Assembly: GCA_002842875.1 (NCBI GenBank) | Contig: PHEF01000013.1 | Span: 1 to 64,000, forward strand | Reading direction: 5' to 3' | From: Alphaproteobacteria bacterium HGW-Alphaproteobacteria-3 | GTDB taxonomy: Bacteria; Pseudomonadota; Alphaproteobacteria; Parvibaculales; Parvibaculaceae | DNA length: 64,000 nt | Shown here: positions 42,386 through 50,670 of the stretch, piece by piece | Layout: each line of letters starts with the position of its first letter | How positions within the stretch are numbered: position 1 is the first letter of the stretch | Notes under the pieces: generated by a model | Databases searched by the model: none | What the model saw: the letters and a program-made list of their open reading frames with translations, nothing else | What the model was told of the DNA's origin: nothing | Translations under genes and position numbers: made by a program

Positions 42386-43189
42386 ATGACGATTGCAAGC
42401 CCAACAGAGTTTGACGGCAAGCTTGTGGCGAAACGGAAGCGCAAGCGCATTCAGCCGCTCAAGGCTTTGCGCGCGATCCGGGCTCTCATCGCCGACAAAG
42501 AAGATACGAGCCAGGTCTTCAGGATCATCGACGCTCTTTCGGGCGGTGCCAACGACCGGCAGTTCCAGCGCTTCGTGAAGACGCAGACCGGGCAGCGCAT
42601 CCTCGCCGAGAAGCGCAATCTCATCACCGCCCTCAGCGATCGCGACTATCTCTCCAGCCTGCCGGAGGGCACGCTTGGCCGCACCTATTACGAGTTCATG
42701 GCCGAAGAGAACCTCACGGCGGACGGTCTCGTCGCCGCCAGTGAAGTCATTCTGGAGCGCGACGACCGCACCGAAGCCGAGCGTATTTTCGGTAATCGCC
42801 TCCGCGATCAGCACGATCTGTGGCATGTGACCACCGGCTATGGCCGCGACGGTCTCGGCGAGCTTGCGCTTCTTGCCTTCACCTATGCGCAGACGCGCAA
42901 TCGCGGCATCGGCTTCATCGTTCTCGTCGGCGCACGGATTACCCGCAAGAACCTTCCGCAGGTGAATGCATGGCGCATTGTTCGCGAGGGTTTCGGGAAC
43001 GGCAAGCGGGCTTCCTGGCTCCCCGAGACGGATTGGGAAGCGATGCTGTCGAAGCCGCTCTTGGAGGTTCGCGCGCTGCTCAGGATCGAAGACCCCGAGG
43101 CTTATCGCGAAGCCGCGCCTCATGCCCTGGCCGCCGAAGAGGCCTTCAAGGCCATGCGGGCCGGGCAGCAGCAAAAGCAGGCCGCCTGA
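42386..43189 (+). CDS. Coq4-family ubiquinone biosynthesis protein
   Basis: The 267-residue protein carries the Coq4 metal motif HDxxH-x11-E: H143, D144, H147 and E159 in 'HDLWHVTTGYGRDGLGE'. 'TLGRTYYEFMAEENLTADGL' is also conserved. Coq4 acts in ubiquinone synthesis, as organiser and in C1 oxidative decarboxylation. The bacterial copy here has its own strong promoter under an apparent TetR operator, so its use may be conditional. coq7 lies 5 kb upstream. Confidence 0.85.
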   Translation: MTIASPTEFDGKLVAKRKRKRIQPLKALRAIRALIADKEDTSQVFRIIDALSGGANDRQFQRFVKTQTGQRILAEKRNLITALSDRDYLSSLPEGTLGRTYYEFMAEENLTADGLVAASEVILERDDRTEAERIFGNRLRDQHDLWHVTTGYGRDGLGELALLAFTYAQTRNRGIGFIVLVGARITRKNLPQVNAWRIVREGFGNGKRASWLPETDWEAMLSKPLLEVRALLRIEDPEAYREAAPHALAAEEAFKAMRAGQQQKQAA

Positions 43190-43279
43190 CCGCCTGACAA
43201 GGCGCATCACTCCCGGATTTTGGCACCGGCCTCATCCCCGCTATGCTTGCGACAGCAAGACTGGAAGGGAATGGGGCCG

Positions 43280-43639
43280 GTGCTGACCGTTTACGGGTTG
43301 AGGAACTGCGATACCTGCCGCAAGGCCGTCAAATGGCTTGAGGCGGAAGGTATCCCGCACAGGTTCCACGATGTGAGGGCCGACGGCATCGCAACCGCCG
43401 ATGTGGCGCGGTTCGCGACATCCGCTGGCTGGGAAACCCTTCTCAACAAGGCAAGCACGACCTGGCGCGGCCTTTCCGGCACGCAGAAGGCCAATGCAAG
43501 CGAAGCGGATGCGGTCGCGCTCATGGCCGAATACCCTGCGCTCATCAAGCGTCCCGTCTTCGATTTCGGCAAGGGGGAGATGGTCGTCGGTTTCCGCGAT
43601 CCGCAAAAGGCGGCTGTTCTGAAGGCGGCCGGCAAATGA
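43280..43639 (+). CDS. ArsC/Spx-like (YffB-type) thioredoxin-fold protein
   Basis: The 119-residue protein starts 'LTVYGLRNCDTCRKAVKWLEAEGIPHRFHDVR' with a CDTC pair near residue 10 and ends 'LIKRPVFDFGKGEMVVGF', as in the ArsC family. The usual catalytic arginine cluster of true arsenate reductases is not obvious, so it is more likely a glutathione-dependent YffB-like reductase. GTG at 43280 fits the GGAAGGGA signal better than the ATG at 43271, which is almost on top of it. Confidence 0.8.
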   Translation: MLTVYGLRNCDTCRKAVKWLEAEGIPHRFHDVRADGIATADVARFATSAGWETLLNKASTTWRGLSGTQKANASEADAVALMAEYPALIKRPVFDFGKGEMVVGFRDPQKAAVLKAAGK

Positions 43640-44232
43640 GAATGCGGCGCCGGGGCGCTGCCGATCCGGCGCTCGCCATTCCGCTCGAAACGCCGCGCCT
43701 CATTCTCCGCGACTTCGCCGCGCGGGATTTCGAGGCCGTCCATGCCTTTTCCTCGCTCGATGAAGTGACGCGGTTCCTCGTCTGGGGGCCCAACACGCCG
43801 TTGCAAACCAGGCAGACGATCCAGGCCTATCTCGACGATCAGAAGGAAAAGCCGCGGCAGAATTTCGATCTTGCGATTGTCCGCAAGGGTGAAGGCCGGC
43901 GCGGCGCCGGTCAGCGGCTCATTGGCGGGGTAGGGCTCAAGCTATGCGATGGCGAGAACCTCACCGGCGAGGTCGGCTACGCGCTCCATCCGGATCATTG
44001 GGGGCAGGGATATGCGCTGGAGGCTGCCCATATGATCGTTCATGCGGGCTTCGGCGACCTCGGGTTGCAGCGGATCATCGCGACCTGCGACCAGCGCAAC
44101 AAGGCGTCCGCCCGCGTGATGGAAAAGCTCGGCATGCGTCGCGAAGGCGTGTTCCGGCAGAGCAAATACATTCAGGGCGAGTGGCGCGACGAGTTCCTCT
44201 ACGCGATACTCGCGGCGGAATTTCTTCGCTAG
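43636..44232 (+). CDS. RimJ/RimL-type GNAT acetyltransferase
   Basis: The 198-residue protein shows 'LETPRLILRDFAARDFEAV', 'GEVGYALHPDHWGQGYALEAA' (acetyl-CoA loop) and 'IATCDQRNKASARVMEKLGMRREG', the pattern of ribosomal-protein or small-molecule N-acetyltransferases. Its ATG overlaps the preceding stop in ATGA. Its own stop TAG shares CTAG with the convergent TusA-like gene. Confidence 0.87.
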   Translation: MRMRRRGAADPALAIPLETPRLILRDFAARDFEAVHAFSSLDEVTRFLVWGPNTPLQTRQTIQAYLDDQKEKPRQNFDLAIVRKGEGRRGAGQRLIGGVGLKLCDGENLTGEVGYALHPDHWGQGYALEAAHMIVHAGFGDLGLQRIIATCDQRNKASARVMEKLGMRREGVFRQSKYIQGEWRDEFLYAILAAEFLR

Positions 44233-44558
44233 ATGTCGCTCACAGGCTTCGAGAGGAGTTCGTCGTCCGGTTCGCGAATGTCCTCGCCACGGCGGATCAG
44301 GAATTCGACCCAGGTTCCCCGATCCCGGACCTCGACGAGTTCATGCCCTGCCTCGGCACAAAAATGCGGCATGTCGATCCGCGCGACCGGGTCGCTCGCA
44401 AATACCCTTACAAGCCGTCCGGGTTCCAGCCGGATGAGCCGCTTGCGGGCGCGCAGAACGGGTAGTGGGCAACGCTGGCCGATCACATCGAGCAGAACCT
44501 CGCCGGGGTCGCCCGGCGCGCTTTCATCTGTCGTCTCGCCGCTCATTTGCAGGTCCAT
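44229..44558 (-). CDS. TusA-like sulfur carrier protein
   Basis: The 109-residue protein contains the TusA/SirA signature with cysteine C30 in 'VIGQRCPLPVLRARKRL' and ends with the expected beta-strand pair. TusA-type proteins relay persulfide sulfur to tRNA thiolation or other acceptors. An ATG four codons in is an alternative start. Confidence 0.83.
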   Translation of the reverse strand: MDLQMSGETTDESAPGDPGEVLLDVIGQRCPLPVLRARKRLIRLEPGRLVRVFASDPVARIDMPHFCAEAGHELVEVRDRGTWVEFLIRRGEDIREPDDELLSKPVSDI

Positions 44559-44736
44559 GCGTGCCGCCGTGGATTTCGCGGCGGATAATGGGGCCGTCCC
44601 GCCTTGCTGTCACGTCCGGCATGAGTAACGCCGATTTTACGCCCCGAAATGCGGCTTTTCTTGACGCTCCAACCGGGGGACGGGCATAACTGACAAAAGC
44701 GCGGAATACGCATAATGCAACGGGAGGAGGGTCGAG

Positions 44737-46539
44737 ATGGGTCTTGTCAAACGGGTCGGCAATGAAATCATCTTCGTGCGCGCGGCGCTCCGTTCGCTGG
44801 GGAAGCTGAAGGAGATCAGTGAGGACGCGTCTCATACCTTCGCGGACACGATCGAAAAGCTGGCAGCGGAAAAGCCGAACAACATCGCCATCTATTTCGA
44901 GGACCGCACGGTCACCTATCGCGAATACAACGCCGAGGCCAACCGCTATGCGCGCTGGCTGAAAGAGCAGGGGCTCGGTCGCGGCGACGTCGTTGCGCTG
45001 ATGATGGAGAACCGTCCGGAATATCTGATCGCCTGGCTGGGCATCGTCAAGACGGGCGCGACGGCGGCCCTGATCAACACGAACCTCACCAAGGGCCCGC
45101 TTGCGCATTGCCTCAATATTTCTAACGCGAACCATCTGGTGCTTGGCGCGGAGCTTGCGGAGAATTATTCGATGGCGGCCGATCAGATTGAGCGGCCGAT
45201 GACCGTCTGGACGACCGGCGGGCAGATGCAGGGAGCGCACGACCTCGATGCCGCACTCGCGCAGCAGTCTGGCGATCCCTTGCCTGCGGACATCCGCAAG
45301 GACGTGACGCAGGACGATAACGCGCTCTTCATCTACACAAGCGGCACGACGGGAAACCCGAAGGCGGCCCGCATTCCGCATGTTCGTCTCAGAAGCATGA
45401 TGGCAGGCTTCGCCGCGGGGTCGAATGCGAGCGAGAAGGACCGCATGTACATCGTGCTGCCGCTCTACCATTCGGCTGGCGGCGTCTGCGCCGTCGGTAC
45501 GACGCTCACGGTCGGCGGCTCGGTGATCCTGCGGCGCAAATTTTCGGCCACGCAATTCTGGGACGATACCCACAAGTACAAGGCGACGCTCTTCCAGTAT
45601 ATTGGCGAGCTGTGCCGCTATCTTCTCAACACGGAGAAGCATCCGAAGGAACGGAAGCACAAACTCCGTATGGCGGTCGGCAACGGGCTCAGGCCCGAGA
45701 TATGGACGACCTTTCAGAAGCGATTCCGCATTCCGCGGGTGCTCGAGTTCTACGGCGCCACGGAAGGTAACGTGGCGCTGATGAATTTCGACGGCACGCC
45801 GGGCGCGATCGGACGGGTTCCGGGCTGGGCGAAGAACAAGTTCAACGTGGAGATCGTGAAGTTCGACATCGAGAACGAGCAGCCGCTGCGCGGCGCGGAC
45901 GGTTTCTGCATGGTCGCGGCGCCCGGCGAAGCCGGTGAGGCGCTCGGCAAGATTTCGGACAATCCGGATCAGCCGACGGGCCGCTTCGATGGCTACGCCA
46001 AGAAGGAAGAAACCGAGAAGAAGATCCTGCGTGACGTCTTCGAGAAGGGCGACATGTGGTTCCGCACGGGCGACCTTCTGCGCCAGGACAAGCTCGGCTA
46101 CTTCTATTTCGTCGACCGCATCGGCGACACGTTCCGCTGGAAAGGCGAGAACGTCGCGACGTCCGAAGTCGCGGAAGCGATCTCGGTCTTTCCGGGCGTC
46201 AAGGAAGCCAATGTTTACGGCGTGCATGTGCCCGGCGCGGACGGGCGCGCGGGCATGGCCTCGATCGTTGCCGAGAACGGTTCGCTCGACCTCGACAGGT
46301 TCCGCGTCCAGATGCAGAAGGAGCTGCCGGACTATGCCGTGCCGGTCTTCCTGCGCATCCAGCCGGAAATTGAAGTCACCGGCACCTTCAAGCACCGCAA
46401 GGTGGAACTCGTGAAGGAAGGCTTCGATCCGTCGGCGATTCCGGAGCCGATCTACTTCAATTGTCCGACGCAAAAGAGGTACGTGCCGGTCGACCAGGCG
46501 CTCTACGGCAGGATCTGCTCGGGGGAGATGAGGCTCTAG
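44737..46539 (+). CDS. Long/very-long-chain acyl-CoA synthetase (FATP-like)
   Basis: The 600-residue AMP-forming ligase has the ATP motif 'IYTSGTTGNPKAARIPH', the second motif 'EFYGATEGNVALMNFDG' and 'WFRTGDLLRQDKLGYFYFVDRIGDTFRWKGENVATSEVAE', typical of very-long-chain acyl-CoA synthetases/FATP proteins. It activates fatty acids for beta-oxidation. GGGAGGAGGG precedes the ATG. A terminator follows. Confidence 0.92.
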   Translation: MGLVKRVGNEIIFVRAALRSLGKLKEISEDASHTFADTIEKLAAEKPNNIAIYFEDRTVTYREYNAEANRYARWLKEQGLGRGDVVALMMENRPEYLIAWLGIVKTGATAALINTNLTKGPLAHCLNISNANHLVLGAELAENYSMAADQIERPMTVWTTGGQMQGAHDLDAALAQQSGDPLPADIRKDVTQDDNALFIYTSGTTGNPKAARIPHVRLRSMMAGFAAGSNASEKDRMYIVLPLYHSAGGVCAVGTTLTVGGSVILRRKFSATQFWDDTHKYKATLFQYIGELCRYLLNTEKHPKERKHKLRMAVGNGLRPEIWTTFQKRFRIPRVLEFYGATEGNVALMNFDGTPGAIGRVPGWAKNKFNVEIVKFDIENEQPLRGADGFCMVAAPGEAGEALGKISDNPDQPTGRFDGYAKKEETEKKILRDVFEKGDMWFRTGDLLRQDKLGYFYFVDRIGDTFRWKGENVATSEVAEAISVFPGVKEANVYGVHVPGADGRAGMASIVAENGSLDLDRFRVQMQKELPDYAVPVFLRIQPEIEVTGTFKHRKVELVKEGFDPSAIPEPIYFNCPTQKRYVPVDQALYGRICSGEMRL

Positions 46540-46561
46540 CGAGGGAGCTGGCGGCGCAACA

Positions 46562-46591
46562 AAAAGGGCGGCTCGAAAGAGCCGCCCTTTT
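46562..46591. terminator. Bidirectional rho-independent terminator
   Basis: A perfect 13-bp stem (AAAAGGGCGGCTC/GAGCCGCCCTTTT) capped by a GAAA tetraloop lies between the convergent acyl-CoA synthetase and LLM genes, with A and T runs on the two sides so that it works in both directions. Confidence 0.9.
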
Positions 46592-46611
46592 CGCATTCAG
46601 TCCGTGGCGCC

Positions 46612-47829
46612 TTATTCGGCGGCGTCGGTCTTCTTGTCGAGGCCCATTGCCGCGAGGATTTCGGGACGGATGTTCTCCGTGCCCTTCTTCTCGATATGCT
46701 GCGCGACGCGGCTGCCGACAGCCATCATCGCCTGGCCCATGAATTCCGGACGATTGTCGCGTGCCCAGTTGAGCGAGGCTTCGCGATTGTCGTTGAGCTG
46801 CTGGAACTTCGGGAAGACGTAGCGTGCCATGAGTTCGTAGGAATGCCTGGTGTTCTCCCAGTTCGCCCAGTTATGCGCGAGCTGCATGAAGCAGCCGAAG
46901 CCGCCCGACTGCTGCTGCAGGCGCTCGATCTGGGCAATGGCGTCGTCCGGCGTGCCGACCACGGCCATGCCGGAAGCGATAAGCGCATCCACCGGATCGG
47001 AGCCGTCCGTCGGCGCGAGCGGCAGGGCCGCCACTTCGCGGAAGTAGTAGAGCCACTGTTCGAGGCCGAAGCGCACGTTCTCGCGCGCCTTTTCCCGCGT
47101 CTCGGCGATGTGAACCGGGCCGACGAGGCGCCACTGGCTGCGGTCGACGGTCTTGCCGTTGTCCTTGGCGGTGTCCTCGCAGATTGCCCAGTTCGATCCG
47201 AGTGCATTGAAGCCGCCCGCAGAGGTTGCGCCGATCGAGAGCAGGCCGAGGCCGTGGCGGCCGGCGGCCGTTGCGCCGGTGGGCGAGACCTGGCTGGCGA
47301 CCGCGATCTCGACGGAGGGCCGCGACCAGGGTGTCATCTGAAGCTGCGCGTCCTTCAGTTCGAACCAGTCCGTCTTCGCCGTCACCTTCTCGCCGCGCAG
47401 CAAGGGAACGATCACGTCGAGCGCTTCGTCCATCATGTCGCGCTGTTTCGCCACCGTGATACCCATCATGAAGGCATCGGAGGGAAGAGAGCCGGGGCCC
47501 ACACCCAGCATCACGCGGCCGCGCGTGATGTGGTCGAGCTGGTTGATGCGGTCGGCGAGCATCAGCGGATGGTGATAGGGGAGCGAGGAGACGCCGGTGC
47601 CGAGTTTGATGTTGCGCGTGCGCTCCGCGACCGTGGCGATGAAGAGTTCGGGGCTGGCGATCAGTTCATAGCCCGCCGAATGGTGTTCGCCGATCCATGC
47701 CTCGTCATAGCCGAGCTTGTCCATCAACTGGACGAGTTCGATATCGCGTTCGAGTGCGAGGGTGGGATTTTCGTTAAGCGGATGGAACGGCGCGATGAAG
47801 GCGCCGAACCGCATTTTCTGTCCTTGCAT
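46612..47829 (-). CDS. LLM-class flavin-dependent monooxygenase
   Basis: The 405-residue protein has the luciferase-like barrel: 'RFGAFIAPFHPLNENPTLALERDIELVQLMDKLGYDEAWIGEHH', 'LGTGVSSLPYHHPLMLADRINQLDHITRGRVMLGVGPGSLPSDAFMMG'. It resembles limonene monooxygenase-type enzymes that use FMNH2 from a partner reductase. The substrate is unknown; neighbours suggest fatty acid or terpenoid use. An ATG five codons in with a close AAGGA signal is an alternative start. Confidence 0.88.
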   Translation of the reverse strand: MQGQKMRFGAFIAPFHPLNENPTLALERDIELVQLMDKLGYDEAWIGEHHSAGYELIASPELFIATVAERTRNIKLGTGVSSLPYHHPLMLADRINQLDHITRGRVMLGVGPGSLPSDAFMMGITVAKQRDMMDEALDVIVPLLRGEKVTAKTDWFELKDAQLQMTPWSRPSVEIAVASQVSPTGATAAGRHGLGLLSIGATSAGGFNALGSNWAICEDTAKDNGKTVDRSQWRLVGPVHIAETREKARENVRFGLEQWLYYFREVAALPLAPTDGSDPVDALIASGMAVVGTPDDAIAQIERLQQQSGGFGCFMQLAHNWANWENTRHSYELMARYVFPKFQQLNDNREASLNWARDNRPEFMGQAMMAVGSRVAQHIEKKGTENIRPEILAAMGLDKKTDAAE

Positions 47830-47939
47830 GATTGCGTTTCCTCAGTCTGTGAATGTCGTCTGGCCCTATCGGACCGCCGGGCGGCCCTTTTGTCCATAGG
47901 TTAGATGCCGTCCCCGGCGGGCGCCGTGCTTGTCTTCCT

Positions 47940-48575
47940 TCAGGTCTTCTTCCTGAGACCGTTGAGCTGGAATTCGAGAAGGCCGCGGTTGATTTCGTCC
48001 GTGTCCGATTCAGGGTTCTGGAGCCACCAGGCGGTGAAGGCGCTCCATGCGGCGACAAGGGCGATGGCGGCCATTTCCGGGGGGCAGCCGGTCGTGAACT
48101 CGCCGCGCTTCTGGCCGCGTTCGACGATGTGGGTCACGAGGTCGAGCACGCTTTCGTTCACCACCGCAGCCTTGCTGACGAGGGCCGGCTGGTCCAGGAA
48201 GTCGCTCAGCATCTTGTGCATGACGGGCGCGTTCAGTTCCCAGGCTTCGCGAAGAACGGAAACGAGGATGAGCAACTCCTCCTCCGCGCTTCCCTCATAG
48301 CCCGCGAGCCGCTCGGCGAGCGAGCGGGTCACTTCCTCGTTGAAAACGGCTATGAGGGCGGACTTTCCGGGGAAATGGAGGAAGAAGGTCGCTTTGGCGA
48401 CGCCGGCCGCGGCGCAGATTTCCTCGATGGTCACCTTGTCGTAGTCGCTCTCGGCAAAGAGCCGCATCGCGGAACGGTAAATCTCCTGCCGCGTGCGTTC
48501 CCTCTTGCTGGACCGGCGTGGGGCTGGGGCGTTCTCCATCTTCGGCGCTGCTTTCGATTTCAGAAGTCTTGTCAT
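47940..48575 (-). CDS. TetR-family regulator divergent from an SDR gene
   Basis: The 211-residue protein has a TetR helix-turn-helix ('IYRSAMRLFAESDYDKVTIEEICAAAGVAKATFFLHFPGKSALI', about 32-76) and a C-terminal helical ligand domain. It is divergent from the SDR gene at 48735 with overlapping promoters, so local control is likely. Confidence 0.87.
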   Translation of the reverse strand: MTRLLKSKAAPKMENAPAPRRSSKRERTRQEIYRSAMRLFAESDYDKVTIEEICAAAGVAKATFFLHFPGKSALIAVFNEEVTRSLAERLAGYEGSAEEELLILVSVLREAWELNAPVMHKMLSDFLDQPALVSKAAVVNESVLDLVTHIVERGQKRGEFTTGCPPEMAAIALVAAWSAFTAWWLQNPESDTDEINRGLLEFQLNGLRKKT

Positions 48576-48599
48576 GCGGTCGGCGATCTCCTCGCAACA

Positions 48600-48628
48600 A
48601 AAATAGACTGTGGTATACTTTTTAACAA
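48600..48628 (-). promoter_or_regulatory. Promoter of the TetR gene at 47940-48575
   Basis: On the minus strand TTGTTA and TATTTT are spaced by 17 bases, giving a start near 48593. A good -10 on the plus strand, TATACT (48614-48619), lies inside the same region, so the two divergent promoters overlap and one bound repressor could shut both. Confidence 0.45.
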
Positions 48629-48734
48629 GCCTGCATTTGTACGGAAGGCCGGGGATGGGGTGAGGCGTTGCCTGTCTAGGGCTCTTACCCTAAGACTCAA
48701 GGCATCAACCATAAGAGAATTCCGGGAGAAAAAT

Positions 48735-49550
48735 ATGGGACGGGTAAGCGGCAAGGTGGCGCTGGTCACGGGCGCGGCGAGCGGCATTGGCCGGGGGGCG
48801 GCGGTCGCGCTGGCCGCCGAGGGCGCCAGGGTCGTGGTGACCGACGTGGACGAGGCCGGCCTCAAGGAAACGGTCGAGATCATCACCAAGGCAGGCGGCA
48901 CGGCAAGCGCTCACCGTCACGACGTGACGAGCGAGGCGCGCTGGAAAGAAGTCGTCGCCGCCGTGAAGGACGAGTTCGGCGGCCTCAATATTCTCGTCAA
49001 CAATGCCGGCATCGGCATCGGCGCCTCGATTTTCGAGATGAGCTACGAAGACTGGAGCCGCCAGCAGGCGATCAATGTCGACGGCGTCTTCTTCGGTGTG
49101 AAGCATGGCATTCCGCTCATCGCCGCCTCGGGCGGCGGTTCGGTCATCAACATTTCGTCGATCGCCGGTCTTCAAGGCGCGCCGGGGCTTGCCGGTTACT
49201 GCGCGACGAAGGGCGCCGTGCGCCTGTTCACGAAAGCCGTCGCGCTCGAATGCGCGCAGGCGCAGATGAACGTGCGTGTAAACTCGGTTCATCCCGGCAT
49301 CATCGACACGGCGATCTGGCAGAAGATACCGCAGGGCGGCGGCGTCGGCGCCCTGTCGTCCAGCGTGCTGCAACTGCCGGAAGGCGCCAACACGATCGAC
49401 CCGAACGCCATCGCGTCGGTCGGTGCGCCACTCGGCTATGCGGGGCTTCCTGCCGACATCGCGGCGGGCATCGTTTTCCTTGCCTCCGACGAGTCGCGCT
49501 ACATGACGGGTTCGGAACTCGTCATTGATGGTGGCATGACGGCCCGCTGA
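48735..49550 (+). CDS. Short-chain dehydrogenase/reductase (classical)
   Basis: The 271-residue NAD(P) enzyme has TGAASGIG (12-19), NNAG (89-92), catalytic serine in 'INISS' (about 141) and the Y155-x3-K159 pair in 'YCATK'. Closest in feel to cyclic-alcohol or 3-hydroxy dehydrogenases. It contains an extra loop 'GGGVGALSSSVLQLPEGANTID' near residue 200. Controlled probably by the divergent TetR. Its last codons are duplicated just downstream. Confidence 0.9.
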   Translation: MGRVSGKVALVTGAASGIGRGAAVALAAEGARVVVTDVDEAGLKETVEIITKAGGTASAHRHDVTSEARWKEVVAAVKDEFGGLNILVNNAGIGIGASIFEMSYEDWSRQQAINVDGVFFGVKHGIPLIAASGGGSVINISSIAGLQGAPGLAGYCATKGAVRLFTKAVALECAQAQMNVRVNSVHPGIIDTAIWQKIPQGGGVGALSSSVLQLPEGANTIDPNAIASVGAPLGYAGLPADIAAGIVFLASDESRYMTGSELVIDGGMTAR

Positions 49551-49588
49551 CGCGGTCCTGGGGACGGTGGCATGACGGCCCGCTGACG
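49530..49588. repeat. Direct repeat of the last codons of the SDR gene
   Basis: The 23-mer GGTGGCATGACGGCCCGCTGACG, which contains the last SDR codons and the stop, occurs at 49530-49552 and again at 49566-49588, 36 bases apart. It looks like a recent tandem duplication of the gene's end. Confidence 0.9.
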
Positions 49589-49592
49589 GGCG

Positions 49593-50657
49593 CTACTGCG
49601 TCTGGACGATTTCGTCGGTGATGCGCCAGTAGCCATCGAGCCACTGGACGACCTCGCAGGCACAAGGATTATTGACGGCGGCGTAGCGGGTTCGCAGCGC
49701 CGCCGTTTCCTTTTCGCTCATGCCGTCGAGGCCCTTGTCCTGCAGGAGCGGCAGGTCTTCCGCCAGCATGGCCGCAAGCTCCGGCCCCGCAACCGTTTCG
49801 GCCGCCGCGAGGAAAGCCGTCTTGGCATCGTAGGCAGGATCCCGGTAGACCGTTTCGAGCGTGAGCATCGGAATGAGGCTGAGCAGCGGCTGCGATGCAG
49901 GGTTGACTCCATGCGCCGAGACGAGAGAGCCGATCTCTCCGTGGCGGCACGTGAAACCGCGCAGATGCAGGAAAGGCGACATGCGCTGCCCGTCGTTCAC
50001 GGGATAATTGTCCCAGATGAAAGGCCGCCGCCTCAGCGTTTCGCCCACGCGGGCGAGATGATCGGCCGGCATCTCTTTCGAGCAGACGCGCGGCCCCGTC
50101 CAGAAAATCCCGATCGAGGGATCGAGCTGCCGCCCCAGATCGTCGAGATAGGTTTCGGGCCGCTGCCCGAAAACGCGATCGAGGATCGGGTCGTCGGTGT
50201 AGTAGCTCGGGCAGACGATGAGCCGTCCTGCCTTCGTCCGTTCGGCCGCGCAATCCACGATTTCGATCTGCTTGTCCGCGAGGCCCGGCAGGTCGCCGCG
50301 CATGTCGTCGAACAGGATCGCCAGGTCGTCGATGCCGATTTCGTCGAGCCAGCGGAGTTTCCGCGTCAGGGCTTCGCGCGCCGCGCCGTCGAAATCGAGA
50401 TAGAGCTCGTAGGGGCTGAGCCCGACGCCGAAGCGCACGCCCTCCGCCCGGCAATGGGCGGCGAGAGCGGCAAGACGCGCCGCTTCCTCGTGCGGATGCG
50501 GTTCGCTCCAGCGCCGCCGCAGGAAACTGTCGGCCTTCGGTGCGTAGAGGAAGAAGCGATAGCCATGCGGTGCGAGCGCGCTCACATGGGCGGCGCGCGC
50601 CTCCCAGTCCCAGGGTCGTCCGTAAAAGCCTTCGATGGTGCCAAGCTCGGGAATCAT
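49593..50657 (-). CDS. GH84-type beta-N-acetylglucosaminidase domain protein
   Basis: The 354-residue protein starts 'GTIEGFYGRPWDWEARAAHV' and has the catalytic aspartate pair D117-D118 in 'AILFDDMRGD', then 'CPSYYTDD', 'IFWTGPRVCSKEM' and 'PFIWDNYPVNDG', all marks of the GH84 O-GlcNAcase/hyaluronidase family with substrate-assisted catalysis. No signal peptide, so it is cytoplasmic. The natural substrate in bacteria is unclear. The C-terminal part is short and has no carbohydrate-binding module. Confidence 0.85.
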   Translation of the reverse strand: MIPELGTIEGFYGRPWDWEARAAHVSALAPHGYRFFLYAPKADSFLRRRWSEPHPHEEAARLAALAAHCRAEGVRFGVGLSPYELYLDFDGAAREALTRKLRWLDEIGIDDLAILFDDMRGDLPGLADKQIEIVDCAAERTKAGRLIVCPSYYTDDPILDRVFGQRPETYLDDLGRQLDPSIGIFWTGPRVCSKEMPADHLARVGETLRRRPFIWDNYPVNDGQRMSPFLHLRGFTCRHGEIGSLVSAHGVNPASQPLLSLIPMLTLETVYRDPAYDAKTAFLAAAETVAGPELAAMLAEDLPLLQDKGLDGMSEKETAALRTRYAAVNNPCACEVVQWLDGYWRITDEIVQTQ

Positions 50658-50670
50658 GGCCGCGAGCGTA

